Source: Candidatus Zymogenaceae bacterium (GTDB lineage Bacteria > Desulfobacterota > Zymogenia > Zymogenales > Zymogenaceae). Taken from it: a stretch of 64,000 nt of DNA. Position 1 is the first letter of the stretch; each line of letters opens with the position of its first letter. A program made the position numbers and the translations under genes. Shown piece by piece: positions 24,895-34,300 of the stretch. The notes under the pieces are model-generated. The model saw only the letters and a list, made by a program, of their open reading frames with translations, had not been told where the DNA came from and searched no databases. The stretch covers positions 1 to 64,000 of the forward strand of contig JAFGFE010000027.1 in assembly GCA_016931225.1 (NCBI GenBank), in the 5' to 3' direction.

Positions 24895-26490
24895 TTATTC
24901 GGGGATTTTTCCATCGATGATGTCCAAGGCCACCTCCCGGTAGGCGTCCATGACGTAGGGAATACCGGTGACTTTTGTGCATTCCTCGGTCAAGGAGATT
25001 AGGTTGTCCCGGGAGATGAACGGGACGGCCCATTTGCGCGCCCCGGCCATGAGCTGTTGCAGTCCGACCCTGATTTTTTCCGTTGCGCTGTAGATACCGA
25101 CGGCGCCCAGGGGCAGAGAGTCCGTCTCTTTACCGAAGCGGGCCTTCAACTCCTCGTAGGCCACGAAAATCTCTTCCTTGGTGGAGCCGAACTTCGAGAC
25201 GGTTTTGGGCAGTCCTCCATCTTCTCCCTTGAGCCATTTCTGGATATTTTTTCCGACCATGCCCGGTATCATCAAGGCGCGACCCATGCACACCGCCTTG
25301 ACGTAGGGAGACCCCAGGGCCAGACACTTGAAAACGTGGTCTTCAGCGGAAAAGCCCCCGGCAAACGCCAGGTCCGGCACCGGCTCACCCCGATCGGCCA
25401 GGCGGTCGGCCAGCTCAGCGGCCATGGCGTGCAGATAGATGGCCGGGATGCCCCATTCGTTCATCATACGCCAGGGGCTCATGCCGGTGCCGCCCGGAGC
25501 GCCGTCAATGGTCAGAAGATCTATTCCCGCCTCGGAGGACCACTTGATGGCCAATGCAAGCTCCCGCATCGGGTACGCCCCGGTTTTGAGGGTTACCCGC
25601 TGAGCACCGAGCTTCCGCAGGCGTTTGACCTCATCCATGAATGATTCCTTGTCAATGAAGCCGAGACGGGAGTGGCGCTCGAACTGTTTGATGGCCCCGT
25701 CTTTGAAACCGGCCTGTATGGCAGGGTCCTCCGGATCCGGCGTAACGATATAACCCCGTTTTTTCAGCTCCTGGGCCCGCTCGAGATTGTCCACCTTGAT
25801 TTCTCCGCCGATGCACTTGGCCCCCTGACCCCATTTCAGCTCGATGGTGGTCACCCCCAGCTTTTCGATGACATATTCGGCGACTCCGAACGTGGTATCC
25901 TCCACATTGAGCTGTACCAATATATCGCCGTATCCGTCGTGGTAACGTCGATATTCCTCCACGCGGTTTCGCATGTTCGGCGCTTCTTTAACCTTGCCGT
26001 TTTTATCCAGCTCCAGTTTCGGATCGATGCCGCAGACGTTCTCGCCGCAGACCAGGCTGATGCCGCTGATGGCGGCGCCTATGGCGAAGTGTTCCCAGTT
26101 TACCCGGGCGATTTCTGTACTGCCCAGGGCGCCGGTAAAAATGGGGACCTTCATCTTAACCTTGTTTTTGGTACCGAATTCGGTCTCCGTATTCACCGCA
26201 GGGAATATTGCATGGTCGGAATTGGCTTTAATTCCCTCTGCACCCATGGCGTATCCCATGATGTTCAGGTGTGAATAGTCCACCGGATAGTCCTTGTCAG
26301 CCCCGGCGGTTATTTCTCCGTATGGCATGGGGTAGAGCAGTTCGCGTCCACGAAACGTGGATACAAACAGGTCACAACCGCCGCGGCATCCGTCAACGCA
26401 CCGGCTGCAGATGCCGGACTGGGGCGCCACGTTCCGGGAGCGATTCACGGTTAGAACCGCCTCGTTGGCGTTCGGTTTTTGCAGGTTCAT
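24895..26490 (-). CDS. FMN-binding glutamate synthase-family protein
   Basis: 531 residues corresponding to the FMN/[3Fe-4S] synthase domain of glutamate synthase large subunit. The Cys-rich N terminus (SGICSRCVDGCRGGCDLF) suggests an Fe-S site. VQLNVEDTTFGVAEY, IELKWGQGAKCIGGEI and TIDGAPGGTGMSPWRMMNEWG match the barrel that binds FMN and makes glutamate from 2-oxoglutarate and ammonia. The glutamine amidotransferase domain is missing, as in archaeal-type forms. AAGGAGAG lies before the ATG. Divergent from nrpR, with palindromic operators between, so nitrogen-controlled. The GltB partner subunit is not adjacent. Confidence 0.9.
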   Translation of the reverse strand: MNLQKPNANEAVLTVNRSRNVAPQSGICSRCVDGCRGGCDLFVSTFRGRELLYPMPYGEITAGADKDYPVDYSHLNIMGYAMGAEGIKANSDHAIFPAVNTETEFGTKNKVKMKVPIFTGALGSTEIARVNWEHFAIGAAISGISLVCGENVCGIDPKLELDKNGKVKEAPNMRNRVEEYRRYHDGYGDILVQLNVEDTTFGVAEYVIEKLGVTTIELKWGQGAKCIGGEIKVDNLERAQELKKRGYIVTPDPEDPAIQAGFKDGAIKQFERHSRLGFIDKESFMDEVKRLRKLGAQRVTLKTGAYPMRELALAIKWSSEAGIDLLTIDGAPGGTGMSPWRMMNEWGIPAIYLHAMAAELADRLADRGEPVPDLAFAGGFSAEDHVFKCLALGSPYVKAVCMGRALMIPGMVGKNIQKWLKGEDGGLPKTVSKFGSTKEEIFVAYEELKARFGKETDSLPLGAVGIYSATEKIRVGLQQLMAGARKWAVPFISRDNLISLTEECTKVTGIPYVMDAYREVALDIIDGKIPE

Positions 26491-26520
26491 GAAAACTCTC
26501 CTTGAAATAATTGCTTAATT

Positions 26521-26536
26521 CGGCAATAGAATGCCG
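26521..26536. promoter_or_regulatory. NrpR-type operator 1, CGGCA-N6-TGCCG
   Basis: Perfect 16-base palindrome in the leader of the glutamate synthase-like gene, about 30 bases before its start codon. Confidence 0.65.
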
Positions 26537-26621
26537 ATGTTTATATGTCCCGGAAACGGGAAACGATGCCTGTCGCGCCGTTTGCAATGAGGAAACATAT
26601 ACCGGGAAAAGGACCATGAAA

Positions 26622-26666
26622 CGGCATAGCATTGCCAATATATCCAAAGAGAAATGCTAATGTCAA
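26622..26666 (-). promoter_or_regulatory. Promoter of the glutamate synthase-like gene with operator 2
   Basis: On the minus strand TTGACA (26666-26661), 18-base spacer and TATATT (26642-26637), or ATATAT with 17. Operator CGGCA-N6-TGCCA (26622-26637) covers the -10 edge and the expected transcription start, a classic repressor position. The leader to the ATG is about 140 bases. Confidence 0.7.
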
Positions 26667-26734
26667 GATAAAATATTGATTTTATTTGCATAATATTCTT
26701 GGGAATTTCGCCTATCAAATTAAGGAAAATATAT

Positions 26735-26748
26735 CGGTATAAATGCCG
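26735..26748. promoter_or_regulatory. NrpR-type operator 3, CGGTA-N4-TGCCG
   Basis: A 14-base palindrome with one mismatch, extended by flanking TAT and ATA to an outer match of 20 bases. It lies midway in the intergenic region and carries the shorter four-base spacer. Confidence 0.55.
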
Positions 26749-26878
26749 ATAATCTTTCCTGCCATGTGACCCAACGGCAGACATACCGAATCCGGGACGA
26801 TCTCCGTATAATCTGATGAAAAAAGTGGTGTTATATTGGGGAAATATCTCGTTGAACGTATCGAAAAAACGCATATAA

Positions 26879-26892
26879 CGGCATTATTGCCG
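26879..26892. promoter_or_regulatory. NrpR-type operator 4, CGGCA-N4-TGCCG
   Basis: Perfect 14-base palindrome ten bases upstream of the nrpR -35 box. Confidence 0.6.
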
Positions 26893-26901
26893 AAAAGGTG
26901 G

Positions 26902-26930
26902 TTGACAATTGGCATGGTTGCCGATATTAT
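26902..26930 (+). promoter_or_regulatory. nrpR promoter containing operator 5
   Basis: TTGACA (26902-26907), exactly 17 bases, TATTAT (26925-26930). The spacer contains the palindrome TGGCA-N4-TGCCG (26910-26923), so a bound repressor would block RNA polymerase. The ATG at 26937 begins seven bases after the -10 box, at the expected transcription start. Confidence 0.75.
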
Positions 26931-26936
26931 GTGTCC

Positions 26937-27947
26937 ATGACGGAAAAAATTGAAAAGAAAAAACTGGCCATTCTTCGTATCCTCAATGACGAGAAAGCCC
27001 CCCTTTCCAGCCCCAGGATAACCGATTCCCTCAATGCGCTGGGCCACGATATCAGCGAGCGGACCGTTCGCCTCTACCTGGGAGAGCTTGATGATAACGG
27101 TTTAACCGAAAATTTGGGAAAACGCGGCAGAATGATTACCGATCTCGGGCGGCGGGAGCTCTCCTCCGCCCGGGTGTATGAAAAAGTGGGGTATCTTGCG
27201 TCAAAAATCGACCGGCTGACCTATCAGATGGATTTTGACCTGGCACGGAGATCCGGCACTGTCGTTTTAAACGCGAGCCTCATAGAAAGGGGAAATCTCG
27301 CCCGTTCCGTTCCGCTCATAGAGAAAGTGTATGCCCATAAGTACTCGATGGGCACGCTGACGGCACTCTTCGGAGAGAATGAACGTATCGGGGAAGTAAT
27401 CGTCCCTTCGGGATTCGTCGCCGTGGGTACCGTCTGTTCCGTGACCATCAACGGGGTGCTTCTCGCCCACGGTATTCCCACCCAGTCCCGCTTCGGGGGG
27501 CTCCTTGAGCTGATGGGGGGGCGCCCCACCCGCTTTGTAGAGCTCATACACTACGAGGGGACAACCCTTGATCCCCTTGAGGTGTTTATCAGGAGCGGAA
27601 TGACCGATTATACCGGAGCAACACAAACGGGATCCGGCCGCATCGGCGCCAGCTTTCGTGAGGTTCCCGCTGAGAGCCGATCCCGGGTGCTGGAGCTGGC
27701 GGAGTATCTGGAAGATGCGGGTCTCGGTGGATTTATGAGCGTTGGGTGGCCGGGGCAGCCGCTTTTGGAAATCCCCGTGGGGGAGGGACGGGTGGGCGTT
27801 GTGATTATCGGGGGTCTCAATCCGGTGGCCATCCTGGAGGAGCAGGGCATTCGCGTGCGACGCCCCGGCGCCCTCAGCGGCTTGATGGAATATTCCCGAC
27901 TGTTTCCCTTCCAGGAATTACAGGAGAGGGCCCGCCCCTTTCTCTAA
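26937..27947 (+). CDS. nrpR: NrpR-type nitrogen regulator (winged helix plus NrpR/DUF128 domain)
   Basis: 336 residues. An N-terminal winged helix (KKLAILRILNDEKAPLSSPR, LGHDISERTVRLYLGELDDN, residues 6-65) is followed by one NrpR domain (YAHKYSMGTLTALFGENERIG, VPSGFVAVGTVCSVTINGVL, GGLLELMGGRPTRF and VVIIGGLNPVAILEEQG). In methanogens NrpR represses nitrogen-assimilation genes and is relieved by 2-oxoglutarate; bacterial homologues usually have a single effector domain, as here. The frame's earlier start at 26898 lies inside the promoter and is rejected. No ribosome site precedes ATG 26937. Autoregulation and control of the divergent synthase are likely from the five operators. Confidence 0.9.
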   Translation: MTEKIEKKKLAILRILNDEKAPLSSPRITDSLNALGHDISERTVRLYLGELDDNGLTENLGKRGRMITDLGRRELSSARVYEKVGYLASKIDRLTYQMDFDLARRSGTVVLNASLIERGNLARSVPLIEKVYAHKYSMGTLTALFGENERIGEVIVPSGFVAVGTVCSVTINGVLLAHGIPTQSRFGGLLELMGGRPTRFVELIHYEGTTLDPLEVFIRSGMTDYTGATQTGSGRIGASFREVPAESRSRVLELAEYLEDAGLGGFMSVGWPGQPLLEIPVGEGRVGVVIIGGLNPVAILEEQGIRVRRPGALSGLMEYSRLFPFQELQERARPFL

Positions 27948-28216
27948 GTCAATCTTCGTCTCCCTAAAAAAATCCTCAACACTTTCATACTCATAGTGTC
28001 CTAGTCATGCATGTCATGCCGAAGACGTTCAGGATACCTGTACGTGTGCGGGTGTTCATACGTCCAGGTATGTCTCTCGGCTCGTCTTCCGACGAACCGT
28101 CTTTTTTTCCCCGTAAAAAATCCTTGTTTATATTTTCTATAGACGGAACGGGACTGTGTCATACTTGCCGCACATGTGAAGTGACACATGCAATCCTTTC
28201 TCGGGAGAGTTCTCCG

Positions 28217-28606
28217 ATGACCACGGTACTGGGCGGCGTCGCCCTTGATCACGATCCGATCTGGATCGATGAGTTCAATCAAGAAATATATCCGGGGACA
28301 TCATATGTCGCCCTGGATGGGACGGAAAACATGTATGTGGGATTTCGGATGGGACACTTTTCCATCACACTGGAGGCGACGGAAAAAACCGGCTGGCTTT
28401 CCAGAACAACGGTTGACGCCTTGATAGAGATGGCACGGGTGCGTGATGCCTCTTACACTCTCAGTCGTAACGGCGCGGATTGTACCGTACGTTTCAGGCA
28501 CGAGGTGTCCGGCGGGCCGATACAGATGGAACTGCTCGCCCCGACGGCGTTTCCGGAAGACGATACCTGGTATTATGGCAAAATTTTTTTGATGTGCACA
28601 GGATGA
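28217..28606 (+). CDS. Phage tail-associated protein (candidate)
   Basis: 129 residues from ATG 28217; the longer frame to 28007 lacks support. Beta-rich with FRMGHFSITLEATEKTGWLSR, TVDALIEMARVRDASYTLSR and DDTWYYGKIFLMCTG. It opens phage block 3 and its stop overlaps the next ATG (ATGA). It may be a distal-tail or tail-tube paralogue; identification rests on context. Confidence 0.55.
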   Translation: MTTVLGGVALDHDPIWIDEFNQEIYPGTSYVALDGTENMYVGFRMGHFSITLEATEKTGWLSRTTVDALIEMARVRDASYTLSRNGADCTVRFRHEVSGGPIQMELLAPTAFPEDDTWYYGKIFLMCTG

Positions 28607-28746
28607 TAACACTTTACTACAGAGGATGCGAGATTACGTTCCCGAATATCGAGGAATGTGAGAAATTCTGTATTCACAATGCCATCGCTGACCTGATTTG
28701 TGCCTATGAAGAGGCATGGGAGGCGTTGGCGAATGTTCAGGGATAA
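28603..28746 (+). CDS. Small phage protein, 47 aa
   Basis: Starts in a four-base ATGA overlap with the preceding stop and ends three bases before the next ATG. TLYYRGCEITFPNIEECEKF followed by an acidic helix (LICAYEEAWEALANVQG). Tight coupling on both sides is the main evidence; no family recognised. Confidence 0.55.
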   Translation: MITLYYRGCEITFPNIEECEKFCIHNAIADLICAYEEAWEALANVQG

Positions 28747-28749
28747 ACC

Positions 28750-30816
28750 ATGACGATTTCACGTTATTACCCAAACAGACGAACCGGTCCCACCTCTGGG
28801 GGTGGGATGAGCGACGATCAACTTCCCTCCAATGTGTCCCAAAACCTTTTTCCGAACGTCACCGAATCAGAAAGAACATCCGGGTTGACTCGAGTCGTAA
28901 AATACTTCGTTAAATGCATATCCGGCACGGCAAACAAGGCGAAGGAGTTCATCAGTAGGCTTTCCACCGCCGACGACCGGGTGGTGTTGAAAAAGGGGAC
29001 GGACCTTGATACAAGGGCGACGGCGAAGACGTACGGATGGATTGAATATGACATCGCTTGGTCGGCCCGGACCGTCACGATTGCAAATGCTGTGTCTCTG
29101 GCCAAAGGTGACGAGGTGTACTTCTTTAATCCCGACGGGACGTATAAGGGGTATGCCTTCGTTTCCTCTGACACATCACATTCCACAACCTTCGTTATCG
29201 ATGCGATGAGTGACGGCTCAGACCCGGTAGCGGGGGACATCGCCGCAACATTCTGGCACGGGGCGGGGGATTTGGCCGAAGCGATCACCGCGTCGAACAC
29301 CCCTTGTACCATCGTGGCCGACTTTGAGGACGCCGACGGGATATTTCCATCTTCCCTTGTCGGACTCATAAATCATGGTAATCCCAACCCGTCTACGGGC
29401 CGACCTCCCGTTGAATATCTGACGGTAGATAGATGCGCGTTCACAATAGGGCAGGGGAATGTGCATGATGACGACTGCTCATCTCTCACTGGATGGACCG
29501 ACGGCGACTTATCGGGAGAGAGCACACAGGAGACGTTTCAAGATAGAGATACGTTCAAGTTCACCATTGCATCCATCGGTGGCGGACACAAGGCCGAGCG
29601 ATATCGGAATGTAGGAACACTCGAAGATTCTTTCACGGTTCAGATTCGCACCTATTTTAATGATATAGGAACAACGGGAGACGCAGACAACTTTCTCCTG
29701 ATAGTGGACAACGGGACTATCGTTTTATCTGTACGATTCGGTACGGATGGGATGTTCATTTATGACGGGGCGGCATGGAATGAGGTGGGGACAAACATCG
29801 TAGAAGAGGATACATGGACGGTGTGGCGGCTTGTGGTGGACGGTTCCTTAAGTGGATCCGAAACCGTTGATCTCTACAAGGACGACTTTCTTATTGAATC
29901 CGGGATAGACTGTTCCGATGCCTCCGGTGCTACCGATGGGCTGGTGACGTTACGTCAGGAAGGGACAACGACGAGCGGAGTCACGTCATATATCGATTTT
30001 CTCAAAATTTCGGATGGGTCCCCTAACCTGACGGGAGAGTGTTTTATCGCTACGGAGACGACAATTCAATCAGACTACGCTGTCAAGACCCGTGCGGAAG
30101 TGCAGGGATCGGAAAGCGAAAACTTTAATGTGGACGGTCTCACCCTGATAGTCCAAGTTGATAGAGGCGACTCTCAGTCCGTGACCCTTTCGGGTAACGG
30201 CCAAACGGCCGCCCAAGTGGTGGCTCAAATTTCTCTCACAGGGGCGACGACATATGAATATACTTCGGGGAAAGTGGCAATTCGGTCGGATTCATACTAT
30301 ACCACCGGTTCCATCCAGATACTTTCAGCATCAACCGCCGATATAGTCCTCGGGCTTTCAAATTCCATTGTCTATGGAACCGACGGCATGGTGGCATCGT
30401 GTGTATTACAGTTGGGTGATATCGAACCGACTGTAACCACTCCCGTGGCTTCTGGATCGGGAATATACGATCATTCTACATATCCGATTTTGACATATAA
30501 AAAAGGGACTCTCACGGCTGATGTGACCGTGACGTTTTCCAATGATACAAACTTCACCGTGTCAATGGTGGTAGATGGGAATTCCACGAACCTGGGGGCG
30601 GGTGATATCAACACCGATTTTCAGATCCCGCACCAGGGAGAGTACTACTTCACGATTCAATCGGACGGTTGGGGTGGGACCTGGGTGGCGGCAAATACCT
30701 TATCGTTCTCCCTCGTTCAGAGCGCAAGGGGTGTGTGGGCGAAAGAGGTAGTCCCCGCCGCCACGGAGGCGAGTTCGGGGAACAAGGTGGAGATAAGTTG
30801 TCGGGCGCAGTCGTAA
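28750..30816 (+). CDS. Large phage tail/fibre-like protein with LamG-like domain
   Basis: 688 residues, acidic, Thr/Ser/Gly-rich, no signal peptide. Residues 60-180 form a beta domain (TYGWIEYDIAWSARTVTIAN, GDEVYFFNPDGTYKGYAFV). About 225-420 looks like a concanavalin/LamG-type sandwich (SFTVQIRTYFNDIG, DNFLLIVDNGTIVLSVRFG, TWTVWRLVVDGSLSG, VTSYIDFLKISDG). The C-terminal part is beta-rich. It probably forms a fibre or receptor-binding part of the tail. The stop is immediately followed by the next ATG. Confidence 0.65.
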   Translation: MTISRYYPNRRTGPTSGGGMSDDQLPSNVSQNLFPNVTESERTSGLTRVVKYFVKCISGTANKAKEFISRLSTADDRVVLKKGTDLDTRATAKTYGWIEYDIAWSARTVTIANAVSLAKGDEVYFFNPDGTYKGYAFVSSDTSHSTTFVIDAMSDGSDPVAGDIAATFWHGAGDLAEAITASNTPCTIVADFEDADGIFPSSLVGLINHGNPNPSTGRPPVEYLTVDRCAFTIGQGNVHDDDCSSLTGWTDGDLSGESTQETFQDRDTFKFTIASIGGGHKAERYRNVGTLEDSFTVQIRTYFNDIGTTGDADNFLLIVDNGTIVLSVRFGTDGMFIYDGAAWNEVGTNIVEEDTWTVWRLVVDGSLSGSETVDLYKDDFLIESGIDCSDASGATDGLVTLRQEGTTTSGVTSYIDFLKISDGSPNLTGECFIATETTIQSDYAVKTRAEVQGSESENFNVDGLTLIVQVDRGDSQSVTLSGNGQTAAQVVAQISLTGATTYEYTSGKVAIRSDSYYTTGSIQILSASTADIVLGLSNSIVYGTDGMVASCVLQLGDIEPTVTTPVASGSGIYDHSTYPILTYKKGTLTADVTVTFSNDTNFTVSMVVDGNSTNLGAGDINTDFQIPHQGEYYFTIQSDGWGGTWVAANTLSFSLVQSARGVWAKEVVPAATEASSGNKVEISCRAQS

Positions 30817-31320
30817 ATGGAAACTTATTATCTCACTCCCGTTGAATCTACACCCCAGGTGTACTATCTCAAACCGGTTGAGTCGAATAGACAGAACTAT
30901 TACTTAACTCCGATTAATTCGGCGGGGGATAAAAACGAGGAGTGGAAGTTTATTTGCACAATCGCGGTAGACAGTTCACTGTGGAATATGCTTTCTTTGA
31001 ATCCTGGAGATTACAGCGGCTATATCGGATACATTACGCTTCAATCATATGAATCCGTAAAAGTCGAAGCAGTAAGCGGTTACTTTAACGATGGGGCGGA
31101 AATAAGACCTTATAGAGCATTTGTCAATCTTGTTACCAAAGTTGATTATGCAACGCTCGGGACGTACGGTGAATATGACGATCCGTATTATGCGATACTT
31201 CAATTTGAGGGGAAAGCGGTGGAATTGACGATTGGAGACGATAAACAATTATGGTGGGGCGTTGATGGAATCGCAACACCGAATATCGGCGTGATGCTTA
31301 TAAGAGTTTACGCAAAATGA
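30817..31320 (+). CDS. Phage structural protein with YYLxPVES repeats
   Basis: 167 residues. The first 35 residues are three tandem 12-residue repeats, YYLTPVESTPQV, YYLKPVESNRQN, YYLTPINSAGDK, followed by a beta-rich domain (EEWKFICTIAVDSSLWNML, YSGYIGYITLQSYESVKVE). The gene overlaps the next by four bases. The repeats may be a trimerisation or docking element linking the neighbouring fibre and hub proteins. GC content falls here compared with the upstream gene. Confidence 0.6.
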   Translation: METYYLTPVESTPQVYYLKPVESNRQNYYLTPINSAGDKNEEWKFICTIAVDSSLWNMLSLNPGDYSGYIGYITLQSYESVKVEAVSGYFNDGAEIRPYRAFVNLVTKVDYATLGTYGEYDDPYYAILQFEGKAVELTIGDDKQLWWGVDGIATPNIGVMLIRVYAK

Positions 31321-34300
31321 GCTTTTTTGTAGTAGAACATTTCAATTTACCTAATGGTGCGGTTCAGGAATCGATTAAAACCGCAACGAAAAATGACGGT
31401 AATGTTTACACATCTAACGGGTGGGGCATAACTGCCACGTATGCAGACACAGACGCAGCAATGATTACGTGCGACAAGGGGTTGAAAAAAGCGGAATTTG
31501 TTACAATACCATTTCGAACATCTATAAAATACAAGCTGTCGGCATTGAGAGATGGTGATTATATCAGGCTGTTTGTTATTCAGTCGTTATCAGCACAGCC
31601 AGAGCCATCAGGTTCGTTCACCAATTGGGTATTATCATGTAACCTTTATCGAATTGGTTCTAACTATCGAGAATATTGGTTTATTACTAATTCATCGGGA
31701 ACAGCAAGAGGATACAACGGAATTGGTGGAACATGGGGGACTACAAGTAATTATGTCAGGACTGTAAGTCTTAACACAGAATACACACTTATAATTCAAT
31801 ATGATCCGACAACAAAGACCGTTTTTTTAAATAATGGTATACAATCAACCGATTCGGAGCAATTACAGTATTACGATGATCATTACTGGTGGTTTGTGGG
31901 GGACAACAACGATAATATTTGGCATGGTATAATTAAATTCGATTATATTATCGTTGAACAAACGGAAATCGCAAATACCTTTATCTCGCATAACAATCTC
32001 CTGACAGAGAAATATCACTCAAATCACTTCAACGGTTCCGCGCTGTGGGTTTTGAATGATTTCACAACGGAAGTTGCGGATACACTTACAATCAAAAACG
32101 ATATTCTTGATTATGATCTCGTTGAGTCGGATTCTATCGTCCTCAATCGCATCGGCGGGGGTGGATCGCAGGTATATATTCCATCAGTCAAGGTACTATT
32201 GAATGAAAGAGACGTTACCTCACAAGTGCTTTCGTACTTCATAGATTGGAGTGAGCGATTCGTCAAAATGTTGAGAATCGATTTTGACTGGTCAATCTCG
32301 GCGGAAATCTACCGAAAGAATAATGCCGACTTCAAGATCCCTCAGATAGAGATTCAGGTCGATCACGATTCATCGGGGATGTATATCACGCGGGGAGAAT
32401 TCTTTATCGAGGAAATCTCCGAAACCATGAGCAACGGAAGGCATGCAAAACGGATCTCAGGGAGAAGCAAAGCCGCACTCCTTGATAGGCCGTATTCCGC
32501 TCAGAACACCGTCTCCTATGAGAACACCACAAAGCGGGCGATAGTGACCAATTTGGTGGAGGAAGCCGGGCTTGAATATGAATGGTGCCTCCCCGACGGA
32601 CCGATTGAGTACCACACTTTCGATGCCCGCACTCCGATGGAAGTCATTAAAGAAGTAGTCTCGGCGGTCGGCGGGCATATTTCAACCGGCTATAATGACA
32701 AACTCTATTTTCATGCAAATGATTACACTCCGAGAAATCATCCTCCTGTGTTCTCTGTGGATTCTTCGGATATTCATCAGATAGAGATACTCGAAGAAAT
32801 CCCGCAGTCTTTCAACAAGATTGTAGTAAAGGGAAGGGCTAATAACGAGGCGACCTTTAGAGCATGGGCCGAAGTGGAGCTTGTCTCCGTGGATTCGCGG
32901 GGAAATTTTAAATCCACGTTGGCCGCCGATGGGAATGATTACACAGTGTTGATTGCAACCTGCTACGACTCTGAGGGGATGTTGGTGGATACAGGATTGA
33001 TTGAAGAAGAATCTGCCACACCTTCGAACGCAAATACAATCGCCGTCTTAAAGCGCATCGCAAACGGTGGGGTTGTGGGGATATGGCCGGACATCGGCGG
33101 CGGGGTGCCGGGCACGAAGGTCGACGGGCCGTATATCTTCGACGATTTTGTGATTACCACGACAGGGAATATGCTGGAAGGGCCGCACCTCGTCACCTAT
33201 CACGGCGGGGATTCGGTATCTTTCTCCGTAGAAGGACCGGGGATTGTAGAGGAAAACTCTGTTTTGGTCGAGAACGGGCAAGGGAGAACAAAGCTCTACG
33301 GAAACGAGCTTGGTGCGGGTACCATTTATGTCAAAGCCACCTATGACGGTCAGGAATCCAATCCCGTCGCTTTGATTCTCGGAGATCCGCGGGTGGGAGA
33401 TTTGGATGCGAACGCTAATCCCTCATCTCTCCTTGTCAAAGAGACGAGTGTTATCACTGCAAGAGTCTACGATCCCGACGGCGATCCTGTGGGGGATGGG
33501 TACACTGTCAAGTTCAAGATAATCGCCGGGAACGGTGCGCTTTCGGCAGACTTAGACATCACGACTACAAACACCATAGAAAACGAGGAGCAGGTGTCAA
33601 GCTCCTATACATCTATCAGGGTGCAAAACCCCATATCGAACCTCACACATATCTATGCACTGAAGGATGATTCCCATGAGTATCAGGGAAGAACGATTGA
33701 CGATGATGAGATAGATACTTCTTATGATTACGCAACCGGGGCCATAACGGAAGGGTCTACGATCACACTTTCAGACAATCTCCCGAAACCTCAGACGCGG
33801 GTAGTCGTCACCTATAAATCGGGCGGTACGGCGCAGATCGTATACACCGCACCGTCCTTTGTCGACAGGGAGGGGGAGGAAGTTGTCATAGAGGTGTGGG
33901 CAGGAGGCTTGAATCACCTGGTGTTCATTGATGTGGGGCGAAAAGAGGCTACAACCCCGTCGGTGGGCGGCGGTAAGCGGGTAGGCGTTGTTACTTTCCA
34001 CGTGGATCACACCCCAACAAGCGCGGAAAGGGGACGGATCACGCTTTCGGAGCCGATTCCCCAGGTTTCGGGATTTGTGGCGGTACTCGGGTCGTATACG
34101 CTTGACGGCCTTTCAGCCGGGGTCTCGAATGGTCAGGTAGTTGGATTAATGAAGATCGGTGAAAACGTGGTAGCCACGATTCATGGAGAGCGGGACACAT
34201 CGGCGAAAGGTGACTACTGGAACGGAGATTATATCCGAGGAAGTAGGCGGGTATATATCATCAATACCGAAACACCCGTGCCGAATGCAAGTGTGAAAAT

